Positions 57,983 to 64,000 of a stretch of DNA of 64,000 nucleotides are shown piece by piece. This DNA comes from Cyanobacteria bacterium FACHB-502 (GTDB taxonomy: Bacteria > Cyanobacteriota > Cyanobacteriia > Elainellales > Elainellaceae): positions 177,905-241,904 of the forward strand of contig JACJNZ010000052.1 in NCBI GenBank assembly GCA_014695325.1. Reading direction: 5' to 3'. The notes under the pieces were generated by a model, which worked only from the letters and a program-made list of their open reading frames with translations, made no database searches and was not told the DNA's origin. Position 1 is the stretch's first letter; the number at the start of each line of letters is the position of its first letter. Both the position numbers and the translations under genes were made by a program.

Positions 57983-58717
57983 ATGTCACACGGTCTTTAC
58001 TTATACGGAATCTTTCCCTCCCCCGGTCCAAAGGATCTGGGTCTGGAAGGCTTAGACAAGCAGCCCGTTCAGGCTCAAGTGGTCGATGAATTTGTCTTTC
58101 TTTATTCCGAAGCGCAGCAGGAACGCTACCTGGCGAGCCGCCGCAATCTGCTCGGACATGAGCGAGTCCTGGAGCAGGCAATGGAGCAGGGCTATCAGAC
58201 CCTTTTGCCGCTTCAGTTTGGGTTAATTATTCAGGACTGGGAGCGCGTCCAGCAGCAGTTGCTTGTGCCGAAGGGTGAAGTATTGAAGCAGCTTTTGCAC
58301 AAACTAGAGGGACGACGAGAAGTGAGCGTCAAGGTGGTCTGGGATGCCGCTCGCGAACTGGAAGCACTCATGCAGGAAAACGCCATCCTCCGTGACCAGC
58401 GTGACCAACTCGAAGGCAAATCGCTCAGCATGGATGAGGTGGTGCGAATCGGGCAGGCGATCGAGCGGGCGATGAATGACCGCAAGCAGGCGATCGTTGA
58501 AACGTTTCGGCAGAGGCTAAACGGGCGGGCGCTCGAGACGGTTGAAAACGACTCCCTTATGGAAGGCATGATTTACAACGCGGCTTATTTGATTCCGTGG
58601 GAGCAGGAAGCAGAGTTTTGCGAACAGGTCGAAGTTCTCGATCAAGCGTTTGAGAATCGGCTTCGCATCCGCTACAACAGCTTTACCGCTCCGTTTAACT
58701 TTGCTCAGTTACGCTAG
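57983..58717 (+). CDS. gvpF: Gas vesicle protein GvpF (GvpL/GvpF family)
   Basis: GvpF is an accessory protein that binds GvpA at the growing end. The 244-residue protein starts GLYLYGIFPSPGPKDLGLEG, then LLGHERVLEQAMEQGYQTLL and PLQFGLIIQDWERVQQQLL. It ends RIRYNSFTAPFNFAQL, as in the family. gvpK lies 213 bp upstream, a gap with no gene. Confidence 0.95.
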   Translation: MSHGLYLYGIFPSPGPKDLGLEGLDKQPVQAQVVDEFVFLYSEAQQERYLASRRNLLGHERVLEQAMEQGYQTLLPLQFGLIIQDWERVQQQLLVPKGEVLKQLLHKLEGRREVSVKVVWDAARELEALMQENAILRDQRDQLEGKSLSMDEVVRIGQAIERAMNDRKQAIVETFRQRLNGRALETVENDSLMEGMIYNAAYLIPWEQEAEFCEQVEVLDQAFENRLRIRYNSFTAPFNFAQLR

Positions 58718-58738
58718 TTGCGCCTGGAGGATTCCCTG

Positions 58739-59002
58739 ATGTTTTTTGACTTACTGCTGACTCCGATCACTGCCCCGATTGCCGGAATCGGCTGGATCGG
58801 CGAAAAGATTCTAGAGCAAGCCAGCCCAGAACTCGACCAGAAAGAAAATTTGAGCAAGCGACTACTCGCGCTTCAGCTTGCCTTTGATATGGGCGACATC
58901 GGCGAAGAAGACTTTGAAGCTCAGGAAGAAGTGCTGCTGCTGGCAATTCAAGCTCTAGAAGACGAGGCAAAGCAAGACGAAGCAGATCAGGCCGTTTCCT
59001 GA
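58739..59002 (+). CDS. gvpG: Gas vesicle protein GvpG
   Basis: GvpG is a small accessory protein. From the ATG at 58739 (GGAGG 7-11 bp before it) it has 87 residues: FFDLLLTPITAPIAGIGWIG, then EKILEQASPELDQKENLSKR and DIGEEDFEAQEEVLL. An in-frame TTG directly after gvpF is less likely. The last 16 bp overlap the 3' end of psb29 on the other strand. gvpV and gvpW are not found. Confidence 0.92.
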   Translation: MFFDLLLTPITAPIAGIGWIGEKILEQASPELDQKENLSKRLLALQLAFDMGDIGEEDFEAQEEVLLLAIQALEDEAKQDEADQAVS

Positions 59003-59697
59003 GAATCGGTGGGGGCTGTCACCGCATCCTTTGCCTTTGCCCGCTCTTCTTTCTTTTTGCGATCGGCTTTGAGGACGTCGGCAAGGACGATTTGCGCCTG
59101 CGCCATTTTCTCCAGATTGCTGCGATAGAGTTCCAGGTCTTTTTGCACCTTATCAGTGGAAAAATGCATCGCTTCAGCAAGGGTTTGCAGCAGTTCATTT
59201 CGCTGCTTTTCGTCCTTGACCAGTTCCGGGTTCATGGTTTCCAGCAGCGTGTATAAACCGATCGCAAAAGGACGGTTGTATTTGAACTTGGGATTGGCTG
59301 CAACGGCTTTCAAATGACCGATAATGCCGCCCGCTTCCGTAGAGGATACATTTTTTGCCTGGTTCAGAAAATCGTTAAACGACAGCGAAGCCGCTTCTGA
59401 CTGAAGCTGAGCCGCATCATGGCGATATCGCTGTGGGTCATCCTGCAACGATTGACAAAGGGCATTAAAAATCGAGTCTTTGTCCCCTTCAGGACGATAG
59501 CCCTGCATAAAGCGATCGAACGATGTCACGACACCAAGGGCATAAATGGGATCGTAGCTGAAATCAGTATTCGCCGACAGCAGGTGCATTTCTACCATCA
59601 GCTCATCAACAACCCGCCGATAGATTGAGTTAATCGGGCGCGTATGCAGCGTGTAAAACGCTCTTTTAGTATCGGAAACGGTGCGGACGTTATTCAC
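58987..59697 (-). CDS. thf1: Thylakoid formation protein Psb29/Thf1
   Basis: Psb29/Thf1 supports photosystem II biogenesis and FtsH protease stability. The 236-residue protein starts at GTG with NNVRTVSDTKRAFYTLHTRP, then INSIYRRVVDELMVEMHLLS and DPIYALGVVTSFDRFM, and ends with a Lys/Glu coiled-coil and a disordered tail. It is convergent with gvpG and overlaps its 3' end by 16 bp. Confidence 0.96.
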   Translation of the reverse strand: MNNVRTVSDTKRAFYTLHTRPINSIYRRVVDELMVEMHLLSANTDFSYDPIYALGVVTSFDRFMQGYRPEGDKDSIFNALCQSLQDDPQRYRHDAAQLQSEAASLSFNDFLNQAKNVSSTEAGGIIGHLKAVAANPKFKYNRPFAIGLYTLLETMNPELVKDEKQRNELLQTLAEAMHFSTDKVQKDLELYRSNLEKMAQAQIVLADVLKADRKKKEERAKAKDAVTAPTDSQETA

Positions 59698-59841
59698 AAG
59701 CCAATTCTAGAAATAGACCTCACTCATTATCCCATATTCCCTTTAGACTGGGCTGACGCTGATCCCGATAATTCAGATGCAGTCCTTCAGATGCAGTCAT
59801 TCGGATGCAGCATTCGGCGCGGGATAGTTTCTGGTCTAGGG

Positions 59842-60735
59842 CTAATAGCAAAAATCAGAGGCAACAATCATTGTCCCGGTTCCTTCATCCGTAAAGATTT
59901 CTAGCAGCAGCGCATGAGGCAAACGACCGTCAATAATGTGGGCAGCTTTCACGCCTTGTGCCAGCGATCGAACGCAGCAGTTCACTTTGGGAATCATGCC
60001 GCCGGATACAATACCCGCTTCAATCAGGTGACGCGCTTCCTGAATATCGACTTTTGAAATGAGCGTACTGGCATCTTTGTAGTCTCGGAGAATGCCGGAG
60101 GTGTCCGTCATCAAAATCAGCTTTTCAGCTCCCAGTGCCGCAGCAAGCTCGCCTGCAACCGTATCCGCATTGATGTTGTATGCCTGCCCCTTCTCGTCGG
60201 CTGCCACGCTGGAAATGATCGGAATATAGCCATTTTGCACCAGCGAGTTGATCAGCTTTACATCGATCGAATTCACTTCTCCCACAAATCCAATGCCCGT
60301 ATCGCCCTGCGGACGCGCCCGAATCAGGTTGCCGTCTTTGCCACATAGCCCGACTGCCACACCACCTGCTTGCTGAATCAGCGCGACCAGTTCTTTGTTG
60401 ACCCGCCCGACCAGCACCATTTCAACCACATCCATTGTGGCAGCATCAGTAACGCGCAGCCCATTCTTAAATTGAGGCTCAATCCCAAGCTTATCCAGCC
60501 AGGAGTTAATTTCGGGTCCGCCCCCGTGTACAACAACCGGACGCAAGCCGACACAGGATAGAAAGACAATGTCGCGGATCACCGTCTCTTTGAGGCTTCC
60601 GTCTTTCATCGCTGCGCCGCCATACTTCACAACGATCGTGCGCCCGGTAAACTGCTGGATGTAGGGCAGTGCTTCACTCAGAACCCGAACGCGGGTAGCT
60701 TCTTCTCTTTGAATGTATTCTTGGTCGAGCGTCAT
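59842..60735 (-). CDS. argB: Acetylglutamate kinase
   Basis: ArgB phosphorylates N-acetylglutamate in arginine synthesis; in cyanobacteria it is activated by PII. The 297-residue protein has [13 protein letters not shown] (about 34-46), [12 protein letters not shown] (about 67-78), [12 protein letters not shown] and [20 protein letters not shown], and an N-terminal helix ([20 protein letters not shown]) typical of the arginine-sensitive, PII-binding type. Confidence 0.96.
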   Translation of the reverse strand: MTLDQEYIQREEATRVRVLSEALPYIQQFTGRTIVVKYGGAAMKDGSLKETVIRDIVFLSCVGLRPVVVHGGGPEINSWLDKLGIEPQFKNGLRVTDAATMDVVEMVLVGRVNKELVALIQQAGGVAVGLCGKDGNLIRARPQGDTGIGFVGEVNSIDVKLINSLVQNGYIPIISSVAADEKGQAYNINADTVAGELAAALGAEKLILMTDTSGILRDYKDASTLISKVDIQEARHLIEAGIVSGGMIPKVNCCVRSLAQGVKAAHIIDGRLPHALLLEIFTDEGTGTMIVASDFCY

Positions 60736-60826
60736 GGAGCAAAAACGAGTTCAAGGAATTGCATTAATGCAGTGTATCAGGCAGGGGTCGGCAGGATGGT
60801 GTTCTGTTATGCGATCGATAAGTTTA

Positions 60827-60868
60827 GGGGAGCTGGGGAGGTAGGGAGATGGGGGGATGGGATGAGGG
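60827..60868 (+). repeat. G-rich tract, possible G-quadruplex
   Basis: GGGGAGCTGGGG, AGGTAGGGAGAT and GGGGGGATGGG follow each other with at least five runs of three or more G and loops of seven bases or fewer. It lies between aroK and argB. A similar tract is next to uvrA (44441). Confidence 0.55.
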
Positions 60869-60910
60869 AGGTTAGAAATCTTTGTGTTTTCCTGTGAATG
60901 ATTAATTTGG

Positions 60911-61477
60911 TTAATTGAGATCGGCGATCGACTGGTCGGGCTTGAGCACGGAGGGAATGTCCATCAGAATGCGGTTTGCAATGGCTTGAGGGGATTCTTC
61001 GGACGTGATAGAAATCTGTAAATCGGCTTGCTGGTAGAGAGGTTGGCGGGCTTCCAGGATAGTTTGTAGCCGGGCGAGGAGATCTGCGGTTTGGAGCAGG
61101 GGGCGAGTTGTGTCTGATTTGAGGCGATCGAACAGGGTCGCAACCGGGACATCGAGCCAAATAATCACGCCGTGCTGCAAATAGCTCCAGTTCGATCGCT
61201 CCAGCACAATGCCGCCACCCGTAGCAATCACTAGGCGACGATAGGTGGAAAGTTCTGCCAAAACCTGGGTTTCGAGCTGCCGGAAAGCGGGTTCTCCCTG
61301 AGTCGCAAACAGGTCTGAAACTGATTGTCCGGTTGCCTGCTCCACAACGGAATCGGTATCAAAAAACTGATAGCCCAAGGCGGCGGCAAGCTGCTGTCCG
61401 ATCGTGGTTTTGCCTGCGCCCATCATGCCGATGAGATAGAGATTGATGCCTTTGAGTCGATCGATCAGGGAAGTCAT
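60911..61477 (-). CDS. aroK: Shikimate kinase
   Basis: AroK phosphorylates shikimate in aromatic amino-acid synthesis. The 188-residue protein (ATG 61477; a TTG at 61504 adds 9) has Walker A GMMGAGKTTIGQQLA (about 14-28), FDTDSVVEQATG (about 36-47), VIATGGGIV (about 81) and TRPLL with the LID arginine. The end of a cassette-like array lies 96 bp upstream. Confidence 0.94.
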   Translation of the reverse strand: MTSLIDRLKGINLYLIGMMGAGKTTIGQQLAAALGYQFFDTDSVVEQATGQSVSDLFATQGEPAFRQLETQVLAELSTYRRLVIATGGGIVLERSNWSYLQHGVIIWLDVPVATLFDRLKSDTTRPLLQTADLLARLQTILEARQPLYQQADLQISITSEESPQAIANRILMDIPSVLKPDQSIADLN

Positions 61478-61572
61478 GGGAGGGGGGAGAGCAACGGACT
61501 TCAATGATCATAGACCTTTAAACTACGATCGCTCGCTTTTAGGAGCAATGACAGTGGGGCGATCGACTCTGC

Positions 61573-61658
61573 GTAACGAATCCGCTCACCCGCTGCAGAT
61601 ACTCTCTGCACCATAACCGATCGCCCTACTCGGTCGGTGTGCAGCGGACTTGTTAGGC
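61573..61658 (-). mobile_element. attC-like recombination site 1
   Basis: On the minus strand: R'' GCCTAAC, L'' AAGTCCGCT, central region, L' AGCGGATT, R' GTTACGC. L'' and L' pair perfectly except for one extra G in L'', the extrahelical base typical of integron attC. It is 86 bp, the same as the other two sites. The stop codon of the 266-aa gene lies inside R'' (GCC TAA C), as often in cassettes. Confidence 0.75.
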
Positions 61659-62453
61659 ATTTTCATCTATAAAGTAGTGAGGTAAATCATTACCCCATAA
61701 AATTCCACAATCTTGCTCATAGGCAATTTGAGCAACTGTTCTGACGAAGGAAAGACTCAATTTGCAAAAATTAAGTCGAGAGGGTTCAGGGTTTCTCTCT
61801 GATCTGAATTCTCGCAATGCTTCTTCCATTGCATCAAAACTACGATCCAAAAGTGGTAAATCAATTTTACTTAGCTCCTGATATAGCTGGCAAGTTTCAG
61901 ATGGACTTAACCAGCCATAAATCCCATCAGAATTCTTCCATAAATAGCCGATTACATTGCCTCTATAAGCAAGAGCAGAAAGAAGCTCTATTAAACGGAG
62001 GTTGTTGAAGTGTAAGTCTTCTTGATACCAAGAAGCACGTTGAGAACGTCCTACGAACTGACTCCTACCTAGCGTCTTTTCGAGTATTGCACCACAAATT
62101 AAGCAATTGAAATACTCAACGTTATCTCTTCTTGAAGATGTGTGAAATATACAAAAGTCTCGCAGTAGGCAGCTTGGTGACTTACAAGATCTGAGCTCCC
62201 AATCAATGCCTGAGAAAAGACTATATTGATTGCGTGCAGAAAAATCAGCTTCAAGGTAATCGCAGTATTTATCTATATCTAGGCTACTTGAACAAAGATA
62301 TTCAGGGACATACCAGACCTTGTCGATTTTATGTTTCAGCTCACTTAACCAAGGATTAAGATATCCGGTTAGAAGGAAGCTTTTAAGAGCAGGAATTACT
62401 TCAGTAGTGTATTTGTTGTGATCGAAGATATATATCCTGGCATCTGATCCCAT
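61653..62453 (-). CDS. Cassette gene of unknown function, 266 aa
   Basis: A 266-residue soluble protein with no recognised domain. It starts MGSDARIYIFDHNKYTTEVI and has several cysteines (YLCSSSLDI, CKSPSCLLRDFC, FNCLICGAILE) that may bind a metal. It has Trp/Tyr-rich loops (SQRASWYQEDLHF, GYLWKNSDGIYGWLS) and ends GILWGNDLPHYFIDENA. Base composition is clearly more AT-rich than aroK or argB, and its stop is inside the attC-like site 1. Both suggest a mobile cassette cargo. Confidence 0.75.
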   Translation of the reverse strand: MGSDARIYIFDHNKYTTEVIPALKSFLLTGYLNPWLSELKHKIDKVWYVPEYLCSSSLDIDKYCDYLEADFSARNQYSLFSGIDWELRSCKSPSCLLRDFCIFHTSSRRDNVEYFNCLICGAILEKTLGRSQFVGRSQRASWYQEDLHFNNLRLIELLSALAYRGNVIGYLWKNSDGIYGWLSPSETCQLYQELSKIDLPLLDRSFDAMEEALREFRSERNPEPSRLNFCKLSLSFVRTVAQIAYEQDCGILWGNDLPHYFIDENA

Positions 62454-62502
62454 AGCTCATTTTTGCCTGTGTGGGAAAATTTTTATCAAACAGAGAAAGT
62501 AC

Positions 62503-62588
62503 GCCTAATGTTGCTGTTCAGCGGCAACTGATCAACCTACTGCAACACTAATTGACCCTTTTAGTCCGCTGCAACAGCGTTGTTGTGC
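62503..62588 (-). mobile_element. attC-like recombination site 2
   Basis: On the minus strand GCACAAC, then arm GCTGTTGCAGCGG, then arm CCGCTGAACAGC, then ATTAGGC. GCTGTT/AACAGC and CAGCGG/CCGCTG pair fully, with one unpaired G between the two stem parts on one side only. 86 bp. It begins 6 bp after the GNAT stop. Confidence 0.7.
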
Positions 62589-62593
62589 TGCGA

Positions 62594-63091
62594 TTACTCA
62601 TTGAGTCGCTTTTCGTACAAAATCTCATACGGTTGATATCCAGCTCTCTGGTAGAACTTGGCTGCGAGTTCATTGCTGCATAACAAACCCACTCTAACAA
62701 CTTCCAAATCTAAATTCAGAAAATGCCGTTCAGCTGCTTGCATCAGAGCAGCAGCAACTCCACGCTTTCGCATCGTCGAAACAACATACAAATCAGAAAT
62801 GTAACCGTATTCTCGCTCTGATTCAACAACATGTAGATCGCTTTCATCAAGTTTCTCAACGAAACAAACAACAAAGCCAAGGATGCCTTCTTGGGACTCT
62901 GCAACATAAATTTGACCATTCTGCTGCTTAACAAGTTCTTCAAGATACGTGAGATGGGCATCGCTAATCTCTGAACCCAGTGCTCTGCTCAGATGTAACT
63001 CACGCTCAGCATCCTGGAGCAACTCCATTAACGTGACGAGAACTGGTCGGTCTTCAAGCTTAGCAGCACGAATCGTAAAATTAGCTTGCAT
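62594..63091 (-). CDS. GNAT-family N-acetyltransferase
   Basis: A 165-residue GNAT acetyltransferase from the ATG at 63091. Signs of the fold are FTIRAAKLEDRPVLVTLMEL at the start, QIYVAESQEGILGFVVCF (beta4), YISDLYVVSTMRKRGVAAAL with the acetyl-CoA loop (R-K-R-G-V-A), and FYQRAGYQP near the end. The substrate is unknown. It lies between attC-like sites 2 and 3, a frequent kind of integron cargo. Confidence 0.88.
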   Translation of the reverse strand: MQANFTIRAAKLEDRPVLVTLMELLQDAERELHLSRALGSEISDAHLTYLEELVKQQNGQIYVAESQEGILGFVVCFVEKLDESDLHVVESEREYGYISDLYVVSTMRKRGVAAALMQAAERHFLNLDLEVVRVGLLCSNELAAKFYQRAGYQPYEILYEKRLNE

Positions 63092-63188
63092 CAAAGACCA
63101 ACAACCTTACGTTGTGAGAACTGGAATTAACCTAACATTAGAGACCCACAAGTAGCTTTTAAGGACTGTCTTCACCGATCATCCAGCG

Positions 63189-63274
63189 GCACAACGGCTG
63201 AAGTGAGCGGCGGCAATTAACTTCTGCATCATAACCGATCGCCATTGCTCCGCCGTTCCAACGCAGGGTTATGG
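63189..63274 (-). mobile_element. attC-like recombination site 3
   Basis: On the minus strand CCATAAC, arm CCTGCGTTGGAACGGCGG, centre, arm CCGCCGCTCACTTCAGCC, then GTTGTGC. The pairing is weaker than in site 1 (CTG and CGGCGG pair; the middle is mismatched). It shares GCGATCGGTTATGRTGCAGA with site 1 at the same distance (31 bp) from the R'' end. 86 bp; it begins 18 bp after the macrodomain gene stop. Confidence 0.65.
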
Positions 63275-63291
63275 GGCTGTTGCGGTCTCAG

Positions 63292-63858
63292 TTACGGGTC
63301 TAAATCATCCATTCGCCATTCTTCTAGTGTCGAAGAAAAAATATCATATTGAGGCTGCTTATATAAGACAAACCGCACGAATGACAGACCTGGAGTTGTG
63401 CTGAGAAACGTGCAAACGCAATCAATGGCAGTTTTCGCTGCCGCTGCGACAGGAAAGCGATAGGCTCCCGTTGAGATGGCAGGAAAGGCAATCGAGGTAC
63501 AGTGATGGGCGATCGCTGCTTGAAGGGCAAGCGTATGAACTTGCCGGAGTTGGGTGTGAGCTTTATCTGAGTACCGTTCGTTGTAGAAGGGACCGACAGC
63601 ATGAATGACATATTTTGCTTTGAGATTACCGGCAGGCGTAGTCTGGACGTGACCTGTTTGGCAGCGTCGCCCCTGTTCATCTGCAGGTAGCTGGAGACAG
63701 AATTCTTTGAGTTGTGGTCCTGCTGCGCGATGAATGGCACCATCCACCCCCCCGCCGCCAGTTAGTTTGGTGTTGGCAGCATTGACGATTGCGTCGGTAT
63801 CCTGGTCCACGATGTTGCCAAGGATCAACTCAATGGTTCCGTGTTTTAGCTGTCGCAT
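63292..63858 (-). CDS. Macrodomain protein (ADP-ribose binding)
   Basis: A 188-residue MacroD-type macrodomain from the ATG at 63858. It shows LILGNIVDQDTDAIVNAANT, LTGGGGVDGAIHRAAGPQLK, YVIHAVGPFYNERYSD and FPAISTGAYRFPVAAAA, the whole set of ADP-ribose contact motifs. Such proteins remove ADP-ribose or deacetylate O-acetyl-ADP-ribose. It lies upstream in the cassette-like array and close to a group II intron end. A TTG three codons earlier is possible. Confidence 0.93.
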   Translation of the reverse strand: MRQLKHGTIELILGNIVDQDTDAIVNAANTKLTGGGGVDGAIHRAAGPQLKEFCLQLPADEQGRRCQTGHVQTTPAGNLKAKYVIHAVGPFYNERYSDKAHTQLRQVHTLALQAAIAHHCTSIAFPAISTGAYRFPVAAAAKTAIDCVCTFLSTTPGLSFVRFVLYKQPQYDIFSSTLEEWRMDDLDP

Positions 63859-63887
63859 GATGGGCAAGTGCGATGGTCAATAATGCC

Positions 63888-64000
63888 GTCGGGTAAAAGA
63901 GAAGGTTTTAGATATGTCCTTCTCCCTCCCCTCAGAACCGTGCATACAACTTTCACTGTACACGGCTCAAGCAATCTCTATTGCTCACCGATGTAGCTGT
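63888..64000 (-). mobile_element. Group II intron, 3' end (domains V-VI), truncated by window edge
   Basis: Minus strand 63968-63935 is a 34-nt domain V: GAGCCGTG, stem TACAGT, GAAA tetraloop, GTTGTA, TG bulge and CACGGTTC. A domain VI-like hairpin follows (GAGAAGG, ACATATCTAAAA, CCTTCTC) and then TTTTACCCGAC, a plausible branch and 3' end near 63888. The reverse transcriptase and 5' domains must lie beyond the window. Confidence 0.75.

Noticed and set aside
63888..64000. Insertion of the intron as a group IIC-attC type
   Set aside because: Such introns normally run opposite to the cassette genes, while this one has the same orientation; the target cannot be judged without the 5' flank.

Overview
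The window comes from a cyanobacterium. It carries photosynthesis-specific genes (psbV, the ndhC-K-J set, ycf3, psb29/thf1, ferredoxin-thioredoxin reductase, an HHL1-like protein), the suf operon with its cyanobacterial regulator SufR, and many copies of HIP1-like GCGATCGC/GGCGATCG words. A gas vesicle locus and several dispersed repeats fit a filamentous non-heterocystous (Leptolyngbya-like) strain, but genus cannot be settled from this sequence.

Left part (1-13.5 kb): psbV, small membrane and signalling genes (YidH-like, YajQ, MAPEG, DprA-like, FHA), an alpha/beta hydrolase behind a pair of 14-bp palindromes, an ABC ATPase, gpsA, trmD, the overlapping ndhC-ndhK-ndhJ operon with a clear terminator, and a 653-residue RTX repeat protein. 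The suf region (13.1-20.4 kb) has sufR divergent from ftrC-sufB-sufC-sufD-sufS. Two perfect CAAC-N6-GTTG boxes lie exactly 40 bp apart ahead of ftrC, so SufR probably controls ftrC together with the Fe-S assembly genes. A decayed restriction-endonuclease-like gene sits between sufB and sufC.

Middle (20.5-51 kb): mostly housekeeping genes. These are a Tat-lipoprotein PotD-like binding protein, rimM, pgi, metH, tRNA-Pro(CGG), ycf3, gatC, an ABC-2 permease, a multi-receiver HPt/GGDEF protein, uvrA, a KirBac-type channel, a tandem pair of peptidoglycan-binding mini-proteins with matching terminators, a second, very acidic RTX protein, a double-headed ArsA/Get3 ATPase and an S1-domain protein.

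Gas vesicle locus (51.3-59.0 kb): a two-domain Cdc48/VCP-like AAA ATPase and an 85-residue helical protein, then a decayed membrane-protein gene on the opposite strand, then gvpA, a GvpC-like coiled-coil protein carrying a C-terminal winged-helix-like domain, gvpN, gvpJ, gvpK, gvpF and gvpG. psb29, argB and aroK follow on the minus strand.

Right end (61.5-64 kb): three minus-strand genes (an unknown 266-residue protein, a GNAT acetyltransferase and a macrodomain protein) are each followed by an 86-bp imperfect palindrome. Each palindrome has inverted core boxes, and two show one unpaired base in the outer arm, as in integron attC sites. This looks like an integron-type cassette array without an integrase in view. 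The window ends inside the 3' end (domains V and VI) of a group II intron on the minus strand.
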